A stretch of DNA of 8,886 nucleotides from an uncultured Bacilli bacterium (GCA_910589335.1 CAJUTW010000051.1:1-8886); one strand, 5' to 3'; shown: positions 1 through 6,852, counted from the stretch's first letter. Numbers and translations are program-made. The notes: generated by a model from the letters alone, not told the origin.

Positions 1-147
1 TACTAAAATAGCAGGTTTTTTACTTGTAGCTTTTTCATATCTTGCAGCTTCTTCTACATCTTGAAGATTTAAAACTTGAGTTTTCATTAATTCTTCCTGA
101 GATATTTGTGAAGAATTTTTTTCATTTTTATTGTTATTTTGGTTCAT
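1..147 (-). CDS. N-terminal part of a conserved-looking protein of unknown function, cut by the window edge
   Basis: The first 49 codons of a minus-strand gene are present; the rest lies beyond base 1. The ATG at 147-145 follows a purine-rich AAGGTAGGG-type ribosome binding site, and a good promoter lies just upstream (170-197), so the start is well supported. The first 20 residues are low-complexity and rich in Asn, Lys and Gln (MNQNNNKNEKNSSQ). They are followed by a more structured stretch, QVLNLQDVEEAARYEKATSK, then KPAILV. The run into KPAILV could be the edge of a membrane segment, but the window ends there, so that is a guess. I do not recognise the family. It sits downstream of typA but behind typA's terminator, so it is probably transcribed separately. 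Confidence 0.75.
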   Translation of the reverse strand, partial: MNQNNNKNEKNSSQISQEELMKTQVLNLQDVEEAARYEKATSKKPAILV

Positions 148-169
148 CTAACCACCCTACCTTAATAAC

Positions 170-197
170 ATTATAGCAAAATCAAAAAAAATTACAA
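170..197 (-). promoter_or_regulatory. Sigma-A-type promoter for the gene at 147-1
   Basis: On the minus strand a perfect TATAAT lies at 175-170. A TTGTAA box (four of six matches to TTGACA) lies at 197-192, with a 16-base spacer. The expected transcription start falls about 15 bases before the ribosome binding site of the partial gene. Confidence 0.55.
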
Positions 198-204
198 AGA
201 AAAA

Positions 205-234
205 TTGAAAAAAAATAACTTTTTAGTTATTTTT
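205..234 (-). terminator. Intrinsic terminator of typA, overlapping its stop codon
   Basis: A perfect 10-bp stem (225-234 paired with 211-220) encloses a four-base loop and runs into a U-rich tail on the minus strand. The stem is almost all A-U and therefore weak. The TAA stop of typA (225-223) lies at the stem-loop boundary, so termination is tight against the coding end. Confidence 0.55.
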
Positions 235-2040
235 ATTTCTTGAATCAAATTTTTTACGTTCTTCTGTATTAAGAATTCTTTTTCTGATACGAATATTATT
301 AGGTGTAACTTCAACTAATTCATCAGAATTAATATAATCTAAGGCATATTCAAGTGAAATTGGTCTAGGTCTTTTTAAAACAACGGTATGATCAGAACCA
401 GAAGCACGAGTATTTGTTAATTGTTTTCCTTTAACAACATTTACTGCTAAATCGTTATCTCTATTACATTCACCTACTACCATTCCTTCATAAACTTCTG
501 TTCCTGGTTCAATAAACATTATTCCACGATCTTCTAAGTTACCAATTGAATATGCAGTAGAGTTACCATTTTCCATTGAAACTAAAACACCAAGTTTTCT
601 TTCTCCAATTACTACATTTTCATATGGTAAATATTCTTTAAAAGTATGATTCATAATTCCATAACCTTTTGTTAAAGTCATAAAATCTGTTGAGAATCCG
701 ATTAATCCACGAGATGGAATTGTATATAATAATCTAACTTGATTTTCGAAATTAGCCATATTTTCCATCTTACCACCACGAATACCTAGTTGCTCTATAA
801 CTGACCCAACTGAGTCTTCTGGTACTTCGATTTGTAGTTCTTCATATGGTTCAAATTTTTGTCCATCAATTTCTTTAATAATTACATTTGGTTTTGAAAC
901 TTCTAATTCAAAACCTTCTCGACGCATATTTTCGATTAATATTCCTAAATGTAATTCACCACGTCCACTAACCAAGAAAGATTCATTAGTTGCTGGTTCT
1001 ACTTTTAAGGAAACATCTTTTTGAGTTTCACGGTTTAATCTTTCTTCTATCTTTCTAGCAGTTACTATTTTTCCGTCTTTTCCAACAAATGGTGATGAAT
1101 TAGTTCCAAATGTCATTTGAAGCGTTGGTTCATCTATATGCAATTGTGGTAGAGGATTAATATTATCATTATTACATATTGTTTCACCTACTGATATATC
1201 AGCAAGACCAGCTATTGCAATAATATCTCCTGCTTCTGCACTATCTATCTCTATTCTATTATATCCATAAAAACCAAATAATTTTTGAATTCTAAATTGT
1301 TTTGTTGTACCATCTAGACGACAACAAGTTACCATCTCACCAGTTTTAATTTTACCATTATGAACACGCCCAATTCCAATTCTACCGACAAAGTCATTAT
1401 AATCTAATAATGCTGGTTGAAATTGTAATGGACTTTCTGTATCTCCTGATGGAGCTGGAATTACTTCAATAATTTTATCTAGTATTTCTTTAAATCCAGG
1501 AGTTTGAGTTGATGGATCATCGCTTAAAGAACAAGTATTATTGATTGCAGATGCATAAATAACATCAAAATCTAATTGATCATCGTCTGCTCCTAATTCA
1601 ATAAATAAATCTAAAACTTCATCTACTACTTGCTTACATCTAGCACTTGGTTTATCAACTTTATTGATAACTACAATTGGTTTTACTCCTGCTTCAAATG
1701 CTTTTTTTAGAACAAATCTTGTTTGAGGCATTGCTCCCTCATAAGCATCAACAACAAGTAACACACCATCTACCATATTCATGATACGTTCTACTTCTCC
1801 ACCAAAATCAGCATGACCTGGAGTATCTAAGATATTTATTCTTACTCCATTATAGTCAATAGCCGTTGTTTTTGCTAAAATAGTTATTCCACGTTCTCTT
1901 TCTAAAGCATTAGAGTCCATTGATACGTTTGACACATCTTCATTATCTCTAAACATTCCAGAATGCTTTAAAATACCATCAACTAATGTTGTTTTTCCAT
2001 GATCAACATGGGCTATTATTGCTACATTTCTTTTTTCCAT
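223..2040 (-). CDS. typA: Ribosome-associated translational GTPase BipA/TypA
   Basis: A 605-residue GTPase of the EF-G-like translation factor family. It binds the 70S ribosome and is linked to 50S assembly and growth under stress, especially in the cold. All G motifs are present: AHVDHGKTT at 10-18, RGIT at 50-53, DTPGH at 72-76, NKVD at 126-129 and SAI near 164. Next come a beta-barrel domain II, an EF-G domain III signature (GRGELHLGILIENMRREG) and domain V (PYEELQIEVPEDSVG). The BipA-specific C-terminal domain follows, with NTRASGSD and the ending SLEYALDYINSDELVEVTP then IRIRK. Length fits the family (about 600-615). I place the start at the ATG at 2040 because GAGGTG sits six bases upstream and the protein then opens with the family's MEKRNVAIIAHVDHG. 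It has its own extended -10 promoter and a terminator. Confidence 0.97.
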   Translation of the reverse strand: MEKRNVAIIAHVDHGKTTLVDGILKHSGMFRDNEDVSNVSMDSNALERERGITILAKTTAIDYNGVRINILDTPGHADFGGEVERIMNMVDGVLLVVDAYEGAMPQTRFVLKKAFEAGVKPIVVINKVDKPSARCKQVVDEVLDLFIELGADDDQLDFDVIYASAINNTCSLSDDPSTQTPGFKEILDKIIEVIPAPSGDTESPLQFQPALLDYNDFVGRIGIGRVHNGKIKTGEMVTCCRLDGTTKQFRIQKLFGFYGYNRIEIDSAEAGDIIAIAGLADISVGETICNNDNINPLPQLHIDEPTLQMTFGTNSSPFVGKDGKIVTARKIEERLNRETQKDVSLKVEPATNESFLVSGRGELHLGILIENMRREGFELEVSKPNVIIKEIDGQKFEPYEELQIEVPEDSVGSVIEQLGIRGGKMENMANFENQVRLLYTIPSRGLIGFSTDFMTLTKGYGIMNHTFKEYLPYENVVIGERKLGVLVSMENGNSTAYSIGNLEDRGIMFIEPGTEVYEGMVVGECNRDNDLAVNVVKGKQLTNTRASGSDHTVVLKRPRPISLEYALDYINSDELVEVTPNNIRIRKRILNTEERKKFDSRNKNN

Positions 2041-2046
2041 TTTATA

Positions 2047-2052
2047 CACCTC
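2047..2052 (-). promoter_or_regulatory. Ribosome binding site that fixes the typA start
   Basis: GAGGTG (within AAAGAGGTG) lies six bases before the ATG at 2040. The reading frame stays open 13 codons further upstream to 2079, but those codons would run through this site and through the promoter -10 box, so the longer start is not credible. Confidence 0.85.
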
Positions 2053-2069
2053 TTTATATGTCGCCACTA

Positions 2070-2078
2070 AGTATAACA
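2070..2078 (-). promoter_or_regulatory. Extended -10 promoter of typA
   Basis: On the minus strand TGTTATACT gives an extended -10 (TGn followed by TATACT, 2075-2070). No convincing -35 hexamer lies at the usual distance; that stretch is a T-run following the upstream gene's terminator. The predicted start of transcription is a short distance before the typA ribosome binding site. Confidence 0.5.
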
Positions 2079-2080
2079 TA

Positions 2081-2116
2081 AAAATAAAAAAAATACTAGT
2101 TTTTTCTAATATTTTT
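2081..2116 (-). terminator. Intrinsic terminator after the putative lipoprotein gene
   Basis: An 11-bp stem (2116-2106 paired with 2099-2089, one G-U pair) with a six-base A loop is followed on the minus strand by a run of T. It lies 26 bases after the lipoprotein stop and just upstream of the typA promoter, separating the two units. Confidence 0.7.
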
Positions 2117-2142
2117 CTTTATATAAAATATAATATTATTTA

Positions 2143-2655
2143 CTATCTTATTTTTTCTTTCTCTTTTGTATCAATGATTGGTGTTCCAAAATTGCTAAAA
2201 TCATATTTTTCTAAAGATTCATTAAATATCGATTCAACTAGAACGGGAACTTTATTAGTAAACCAAATATCATAACCTTCTGTTTGAGAACCATAACCGT
2301 CTCTTTCTGAAAAGTTTTCTATTTCTAAAACTGTATAACCTTCTGGAATAATTATATTTCCACCTGTTATTTTTCTTGCTGATGATTTTTCTGTTAATAA
2401 ATTAACTCTTACAAAAAATATGTGTTCATATGGTTCAAAAATCTTAGTTGTTTCTTCTTGAGTATTTTCCTCAATTTTCTCTAAAGCTGATTTTATTTTT
2501 TCTTCTATATTTTTTTCTTGATTATCTAAATTTATTTCAGTTGTATTATTCAATTCATCGTTTCTAGTTTTATTTAAGCATCCTGAAAATGATATCATAG
2601 ACATAGTAGCAACTGTACTAAAAATTGTTAATTTTTTTAAATATTTTTTTTGCAT
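2143..2655 (-). CDS. Putative lipoprotein of unknown function
   Basis: A 170-residue protein with a basic, then hydrophobic N-terminus ending in SFSGC. This is a plausible but imperfect lipobox (Phe at -3) that would lipidate Cys26 and anchor the protein outside the membrane. Residues 30-75 are an Asn/Glu/Lys-rich linker, probably extended or helical. Residues 77-160 form a compact beta-type segment with TGGNIIIPEGYTVLEIENF and GYGSQTEGYDIWF; I do not recognise the family. GAGAGGA upstream of the ATG at 2655 supports the start. The gene begins 34 bases after the transglutaminase-like gene ends and has no promoter of its own that I can see, so the two are probably co-transcribed. An extracytoplasmic binding or structural role is only inference. 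Confidence 0.8.
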   Translation of the reverse strand: MQKKYLKKLTIFSTVATMSMISFSGCLNKTRNDELNNTTEINLDNQEKNIEEKIKSALEKIEENTQEETTKIFEPYEHIFFVRVNLLTEKSSARKITGGNIIIPEGYTVLEIENFSERDGYGSQTEGYDIWFTNKVPVLVESIFNESLEKYDFSNFGTPIIDTKEKEKIR

Positions 2656-2689
2656 ATTTAATTTCCTCTCTTTTTTAAATAAATATTTT

Positions 2690-3775
2690 TTAGCTGTTAC
2701 GATTAATAAATTCTTTATTAATTCCTTTTAAATCTTTTACATAAGTTTTTGCAATTCTTTCTGTAATTTCGTTAAATTCGTAACTATTCTCTTTCTTTTC
2801 TATAGCATAATATAAACTATAATTTTTTAAATAAATTGGGTATATATTTATAAAATCCCACTCATCTTTCTCATTATCTTGAAATAAGGAGATTTCTGGT
2901 ATAGTTAATGATAATTTAATAAAAAAATCTCTAACTATTATTTTTATATCTTCGAATTCTTTTAATGAATATTTATTTTTATCTAATAAAGCTAAATAAT
3001 TATAATTTGAAAGTGCACGTTTTATTTTTTCTAGTTTAATAATTATATTTTCTTCACTTTCATCTTGTCGGTGAAGAATTTCTTGTAATTCATTGGGAAA
3101 AGATTTTAATAGTTGTTTTAAAGAGCTTTTTTGCATTTCTCTTTCTTGCGTTATAATATTTTTTGAAATTATATCTTGTTCTTCTTCTGGTAAAAAACTA
3201 AAAGGATTTATTAGACCTGTATTTTGAAGAGTTTGATGATAGCTATGTCCCATCAAACCTATCCAAAATGCATTTTCATAATCACTTTTTATATAATCTA
3301 TTTCTTTATCAATATTTTTTAATCTCTCTTTATAAAATTTATCTTTTTTTATAGGCTTATATCCATAGGTTGCAAAGCCAAATTTTGCTCTTGTTAAATC
3401 ACCTAAAGTTGCATCGGCTTTAATAGTTTGATTATTTTCCTCAAACTCTATCCAATAATGTCTCTCCCCATCTCCACATTCTATTCTTGCCTCACAATTT
3501 AAAAGTTCATTTAATATAACAGAAAAAATATCTTCTGAGTAATTTTTACAAATAATATTAAATTTAGAGACATTTTCTAAATCAATTTTATTATTTAATA
3601 TTTCATCTTTTAAAACAGCTGCTTTTTTTCCAATTAAATCATATTTACAAAAATGCCATCTAGTATCATATGAAAATAATTGGCAAACTCGTAAATAAAG
3701 ATATCTTTTCTTTTGCTCTAAAGTAAAATTTTTTCTTTCTTGTAATTCTTTTGCTAATTTTTCTAAAATATTCAT
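2690..3775 (-). CDS. Transglutaminase-like (papain-fold) protein, probably cytoplasmic
   Basis: A 361-residue protein without signal peptide or membrane segment. Its first 125 residues fit the transglutaminase-like superfamily. A helical lead-in (RYLYLRVCQLFSYDTRW) precedes a Cys helix, ICKNYSEDIFSVILNELL (Cys76). Next come HYWIEF (His106) and a strand ending KADATLGD (Asp121), giving Cys-His-Asp in the expected order and spacing. Known members of the fold are transglutaminases, cysteine proteases and deamidases, so the reaction cannot be named from sequence. Residues 140-361 are mainly charged helix with no motif I recognise. The start follows AGAGGG by seven bases, and a strong promoter lies upstream (3803-3831). 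It heads a two-gene unit with the putative lipoprotein. The triad is read by eye; a profile search would settle it. Confidence 0.7.
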   Translation of the reverse strand: MNILEKLAKELQERKNFTLEQKKRYLYLRVCQLFSYDTRWHFCKYDLIGKKAAVLKDEILNNKIDLENVSKFNIICKNYSEDIFSVILNELLNCEARIECGDGERHYWIEFEENNQTIKADATLGDLTRAKFGFATYGYKPIKKDKFYKERLKNIDKEIDYIKSDYENAFWIGLMGHSYHQTLQNTGLINPFSFLPEEEQDIISKNIITQEREMQKSSLKQLLKSFPNELQEILHRQDESEENIIIKLEKIKRALSNYNYLALLDKNKYSLKEFEDIKIIVRDFFIKLSLTIPEISLFQDNEKDEWDFINIYPIYLKNYSLYYAIEKKENSYEFNEITERIAKTYVKDLKGINKEFINRNS

Positions 3776-3802
3776 TTAAATACCCTCTTTTTATAGTGGT
3801 AT

Positions 3803-3831
3803 ATTATAATACAAAAAAAGAAAAAAAGCAA
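3803..3831 (-). promoter_or_regulatory. Sigma-A-type promoter of the transglutaminase-like/lipoprotein unit
   Basis: On the minus strand TTGCTT at 3831-3826 and a perfect TATAAT at 3808-3803 are separated by exactly 17 bases. The -35 box is also the 3' arm of the small hairpin that appears to end the dedA transcript. Confidence 0.7.
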
Positions 3832-3846
3832 TTATATTTTTTGCTT
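3813..3846 (-). terminator. Weak intrinsic terminator after the DedA-family gene
   Basis: On the minus strand AAGCAA (3846-3841) and TTGCTT (3831-3826) can pair around a nine-base loop, followed by two runs of seven T split by one C (the first run begins inside the stem). The stem is only six base pairs, but the U-tract is long. It starts five bases after the stop codon. Confidence 0.45.
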
Positions 3847-3888
3847 ATGAACTATTTTCTTTTTTGCTTATGAACTATTTTCTTTTTT
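3837..3888. repeat. Tandem duplication of 23 bases across the 3' end of the DedA-family gene
   Basis: A 23-base unit is present about 2.3 times with no mismatch over the 52 bases. Because 23 is not a multiple of three, the second copy is read in another frame and supplies the gene's TAG stop. A single copy would end the protein in KIVHKQKI; the duplicated version ends in KIVHKQKRK. Confidence 0.9.
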
Positions 3889-4466
3889 AAAATTTTTTTA
3901 TAAATAAAATTAATTATAAAAATAGCAATTAATATTCTTATTGGTAATTTTAGTTTACTTATATAATTATTTATCAAAATCCAATTATTTCCTAATGAAT
4001 AGCCAAAATAAACAAAAGCTAATGTCCAAGGAATTGATCCTATTGTTGTATAAATTAAAAATTTAAAAAATGACAAACGCATAATACCGATTGGAAGGGA
4101 AATTAAAGTTCTAACTATTGGAAAATTTCTTCCTATTAAGGCTGCTAAAAGACCATATTTATTAAACCAAGAATCTGATTTTTCTAGTTCCTCTTCTTTC
4201 ATAAAAAAATATTTGCCATATTTTTTAACAAAAGCTTTACCTCCAAAATATCCCATAAAATAAATTACTATTGCACAGAAAACACTTCCTAATAGTCCTA
4301 TTAAAAATGCTCCAAAAAAAGAAAATATTTTTTTACTAGCAAGAATTCCTCCTGTTGCTAGAATTGCCTCGCTAGGAATTATAATAATTACAGCTTCAAG
4401 AACCATACCTAGAAACATTCCAAAATATCCATAATTACTTATTAAATCAATTACAAAATCTGCCAT
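3852..4466 (-). CDS. DedA-family integral membrane protein
   Basis: A 204-residue membrane protein of the DedA/SNARE-associated family. Some members recycle undecaprenyl phosphate (UptA type) and others affect membrane potential or drug resistance; the sequence does not say which applies here. Family marks are an early acidic residue in the first hydrophobic segment (Glu24) and PSEAILATGGILA at 31-43. The diagnostic GRNFPIVRTLISLPIG follows, with Arg113 and Arg119, then a Gly-x3-Trp at 143-147. Several further hydrophobic segments are visible and the tail is strongly basic. The length is typical of the family. AGGTGA six bases before the ATG at 4466 supports the start. It lies 33 bases downstream of the HAD gene, with a terminator between them, so its expression probably depends on read-through. 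Confidence 0.92.
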   Translation of the reverse strand: MADFVIDLISNYGYFGMFLGMVLEAVIIIIPSEAILATGGILASKKIFSFFGAFLIGLLGSVFCAIVIYFMGYFGGKAFVKKYGKYFFMKEEELEKSDSWFNKYGLLAALIGRNFPIVRTLISLPIGIMRLSFFKFLIYTTIGSIPWTLAFVYFGYSLGNNWILINNYISKLKLPIRILIAIFIINFIYKKILKKKIVHKQKRK

Positions 4467-4490
4467 TTAATCACCTATTTAATAATATGA

Positions 4491-4519
4491 AAAAAAGAAT
4501 TAATTTAGCATTAATTCTT
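4491..4519 (-). terminator. Intrinsic terminator inside the end of the HAD gene
   Basis: On the minus strand a perfect 10-bp stem (4519-4510 with 4504-4495) and a five-base loop are followed by a T-run. The stop codon TAA (4502-4500) is inside the 3' arm. As the DedA gene begins 25 bases later with no clear promoter, this may reduce rather than abolish its transcription. Confidence 0.75.
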
Positions 4520-5189
4520 CGATATACTCTTTTAATGTTTCGTATTCTTTTTTATGTAGATTATCTAGTTTAGGATGATGATTTCTTATTATTCCACCAT
4601 CAAATGTTTTTAACATTTCATAATCATTAGCGTTATCACCAATAACTTTAAGTAAACTTAAATCTAAGTTTTCCAAATTAAATAATTTTTTTAAAGCTTT
4701 TTCTTTATTAACTATTTTATTAATTATATTTATATGAAATCTACTTGCATAAATATTAACATTTATTTTACCTTTTATTTTATTTATTATAACTTCTTTT
4801 TCTTTATCGTTAGTACAATTAATAACAATTTTTACACAATCATTATAATTAAATGTTTTGTTATAACCGTCATCTAAATAATAATCACAATTATTTTCAT
4901 TTAAAATATAAATTATTTTTTCTATATCTTCTTTTTTTAATAATACTGTATCTAAACAATAATCTACATTATTAAATATTTTTGCTCCATCTTCACAGAT
5001 AAGATAAGTATATGGAATTTTATATTTATCAATTAATATTTTTAAATCTGAATAATTTCTTCCTGTTATAATGCAAAATATGTTGCCTAAATCTACAAAT
5101 TTTCTTATAGCTTCAATATTTTTTATAGTTTGTTCTTTTTTCTCTAAATAAAAAATTGTTTCATCAAAATCACTTGCTAAAATCTTCAT
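4500..5189 (-). CDS. HAD-superfamily (Cof-like, class IIB) hydrolase
   Basis: A 229-residue soluble phosphatase of the HAD superfamily, probably acting on a sugar phosphate or another small phosphorylated metabolite; the substrate cannot be read from sequence. Motif I is DFDET (nucleophile Asp7, acid/base Asp9), motif II is TGR at 42-44, motif III is the Lys in VNKEKAL near 162, and motif IV is GDNANDYEML with Asp185 and Asp189. The stretch between motifs II and III, about 60-160, has the size of a reduced class IIB cap. At 229 residues it is shorter than the usual 260-290 of Cof proteins, but all catalytic motifs are intact. AAAGGA precedes the ATG at 5189 and a near-consensus promoter lies at 5214-5242. 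The DedA-family gene follows. Confidence 0.92.
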   Translation of the reverse strand: MKILASDFDETIFYLEKKEQTIKNIEAIRKFVDLGNIFCIITGRNYSDLKILIDKYKIPYTYLICEDGAKIFNNVDYCLDTVLLKKEDIEKIIYILNENNCDYYLDDGYNKTFNYNDCVKIVINCTNDKEKEVIINKIKGKINVNIYASRFHINIINKIVNKEKALKKLFNLENLDLSLLKVIGDNANDYEMLKTFDGGIIRNHHPKLDNLHKKEYETLKEYIEELMLN

Positions 5190-5213
5190 TTTTCTATCCT
5201 TTTATTTTTTATT

Positions 5214-5242
5214 ATTATATTATAAAAAAATATTATAGTCAA
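5214..5242 (-). promoter_or_regulatory. Sigma-A-type promoter of the HAD/DedA unit
   Basis: On the minus strand TTGACT (5242-5237) and TATAAT (5219-5214) are separated by 17 bases. This is the closest match to consensus on the minus strand of this window. A second TATAAT at 5224-5219 is only 12 bases from the -35 box and is unlikely to be used. Confidence 0.8.
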
Positions 5243-5262
5243 TTTATAGTAATTTAATTAAT

Positions 5263-5916
5263 TTATATTGTTTTCCAGATTGTTATTAAGATATCTTCAT
5301 ATGAGTTATAGCAAGTATAGATAATTAATTGACCATCATATTCTATTACATTTTTTCCATTAGAATCAATTAAGTCTGTTGATATATTTTTACCAATAAA
5401 TTTATTAATCATTTGGTAATTAGTGATAGTTCCATCTGTTTTTTTTATATAAGCATTAGTATTTAATGACATATTCATAAGTTTGTTAAATCCTTGATAA
5501 TTATGATCAGCAATTACTTCCTTTGAACCTAATTTAAAATATGCTGCACTATCTACTTTATCTACAATTGATTGAGCATTATAATTTTCATCCGTGTTTA
5601 AATTTGCATTATATACTGCAACATTTAAATCAATTGATGGAAGAAATAATCTTCCAACTGTTCCTAATTTTTCACTTTCAGAAGTTTTGTTAACTTTTCT
5701 AATGATTTTTTTGTCTTCCTTAATTGTAGCTTCTTTCAAATCAACATCATTCATTTTTTTACTTATTTTCTCATTTATAGATGTCGATGCTAGTAAATAT
5801 AAATTATCTTTATTTAAAACTAAATCTTTTTTCATAGCAAAAATATTTTTATACAAAATATTTCCCATAATAAGTGATATTAAAAAAATAAATAATATTA
5901 TCTTTCTTTTTTTCAT
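5263..5916 (-). CDS. Sortase-family protein with an N-terminal membrane anchor and no C-terminal catalytic Arg
   Basis: A 217-residue protein with a basic then hydrophobic N-terminus (residues 1-26) that should act as a signal anchor, leaving the rest outside the cell. Residues 84-217 resemble a sortase beta-barrel: GRLFLPSIDLNVAVYNA, then IADHNYQGF with the likely catalytic His138, then LIIYTCYNS with the likely catalytic Cys202. Sortases cleave a sorting motif and join proteins to the wall or to pilins through these residues plus an Arg shortly after the Cys. Here no Arg follows Cys202; the end is EDILITIWKTI. Related sortase-like proteins ending in YTCN-x-NW-type motifs exist as I recall, so this may be a distinct subfamily. 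GGGGGA precedes the start, and the 262-aa gene ends 17 bases upstream, so the two form an operon. No LPxTG-type substrate is seen. Confidence 0.8.
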   Translation of the reverse strand: MKKRKIILFIFLISLIMGNILYKNIFAMKKDLVLNKDNLYLLASTSINEKISKKMNDVDLKEATIKEDKKIIRKVNKTSESEKLGTVGRLFLPSIDLNVAVYNANLNTDENYNAQSIVDKVDSAAYFKLGSKEVIADHNYQGFNKLMNMSLNTNAYIKKTDGTITNYQMINKFIGKNISTDLIDSNGKNVIEYDGQLIIYTCYNSYEDILITIWKTI

Positions 5917-5933
5917 TTTTTATCCCCCATTTA

Positions 5934-6722
5934 TTAATAAACTTTTTTAATTATTTTTGGTAAGCTTTCTAACATAAATAAGCATTGCTCTTCATTAATT
6001 TCAAAATTTTCTAATTCTTTTTTAGCATTTCTTAATCTTTCTTTAAATAAATCATGAGATGTATTGACACCAGTAATTTTTTTGATATCTAACGAATCTT
6101 TATAATAATATTTTAAAAATATGCGAATTTTTTTTACTAGTAAATTTATTCTTACTAATTGGCATTCTGTAAAATTATTTTTACAAGATAAACAAACTTC
6201 TAGAACACTTAGCAATTTATTTAGTTGATTAATATCTAAACGATTATTTTGAAATAAAAATTCTATAATATCTATTTTTTTATCTAACATATCAAAACGT
6301 TTATAAAAAGGATCTGTCTCATCATAAGACATTTTTTCAAAAGAGTTATACCATAGATCTAGAAAAGTCTTATTTTTTTGACATAGAAAATATAAATTTA
6401 TTGGATAATTATTTAAAAGATTTTCCATTATTTCTAATGCATAATTTTGAGGATTTAATGCTAAATTACTTATAAGATTTTCTTTTTTTTGAAAATATGT
6501 ATCTGATATTTTTTGATTATTTAAATTATATTCACATATGCCATTAAAATTTATAGGTTTTGCTAATTTTTTTGTAGTTGATGCTATAATAATAAGTTTT
6601 AAACATTTTAAAGCATTTATATTCGTCTTTTTAGCTAAATATATGCTAAGATTATTCAAACTGCATAACTCTTTAGTAACCTGATTAATAATTACAATAC
6701 CATTTCTAACATAATCTTGCAT
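5934..6722 (-). CDS. Protein of unknown function (262 residues) co-transcribed with the sortase-like gene
   Basis: I do not recognise this protein. It has no signal peptide and no convincing membrane segment, only a short hydrophobic patch (CLKLIIIAS) near 40-48. It appears mostly helical, with Leu/Ile at regular intervals and many Lys, Asn and Glu. Cys20, Cys40, Cys63, Cys113 and a pair around SCKNNFTEC near 180-190 are scattered and do not make a zinc motif I can name. Start support is good: AAGGGGAGA eight bases before the ATG at 6722, and a promoter at 6753-6781. It is the first gene of a two-gene unit, ending 17 bases before the sortase-like gene, which suggests a function at or near the cell envelope; that is inference from position only. 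Confidence 0.75.
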   Translation of the reverse strand: MQDYVRNGIVIINQVTKELCSLNNLSIYLAKKTNINALKCLKLIIIASTTKKLAKPINFNGICEYNLNNQKISDTYFQKKENLISNLALNPQNYALEIMENLLNNYPINLYFLCQKNKTFLDLWYNSFEKMSYDETDPFYKRFDMLDKKIDIIEFLFQNNRLDINQLNKLLSVLEVCLSCKNNFTECQLVRINLLVKKIRIFLKYYYKDSLDIKKITGVNTSHDLFKERLRNAKKELENFEINEEQCLFMLESLPKIIKKVY

Positions 6723-6752
6723 AATACTAATCTCCCCTTTAAATTGGTTGTT

Positions 6753-6781
6753 ATTATAACATAAATATAAGAAAAAGTAAA
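6753..6781 (-). promoter_or_regulatory. Sigma-A-type promoter of the 262-aa/sortase-like unit
   Basis: On the minus strand a perfect TATAAT (6758-6753) follows TTTACT (6781-6776; four of six matches to TTGACA) with a 17-base spacer. The transcript would start about 10-15 bases before the AAGGGGAGA ribosome binding site. Confidence 0.65.
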
Positions 6782-6786
6782 TTATA

Positions 6787-6824
6787 AATTATTATGGATA
6801 TTAATTATTATGGATATTAATTAT
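6787..6824. repeat. 16-base tandem repeat between divergent promoters
   Basis: The unit ATTATGGATATTAATT occurs twice in a row with partial flanking copies; the 16-base periodicity holds over 38 bases without mismatch. It lies between the minus-strand promoter (6753-6781) and the plus-strand promoter (6853-6881), where direct repeats can serve as regulator binding sites, though slippage alone would also produce it. Confidence 0.8.
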
Positions 6825-6852
6825 CCTGTAGCAAATTTTTTCCATACTACCA

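Noticed and set aside
2041..2079. A longer typA start, 13 codons upstream
   Set aside because: The extra codons would span the ribosome binding site and the promoter -10 box, and the family begins at the MEKRNVAIIAHVDHG position.
5594..5950. A 118-codon plus-strand open frame opposite the sortase-like gene
   Set aside because: It lies antisense to a protein with clear sortase motifs, has no ribosome binding site, and is the Phe/Ile/Leu-rich product expected from the reverse of Lys/Asn-rich coding sequence.
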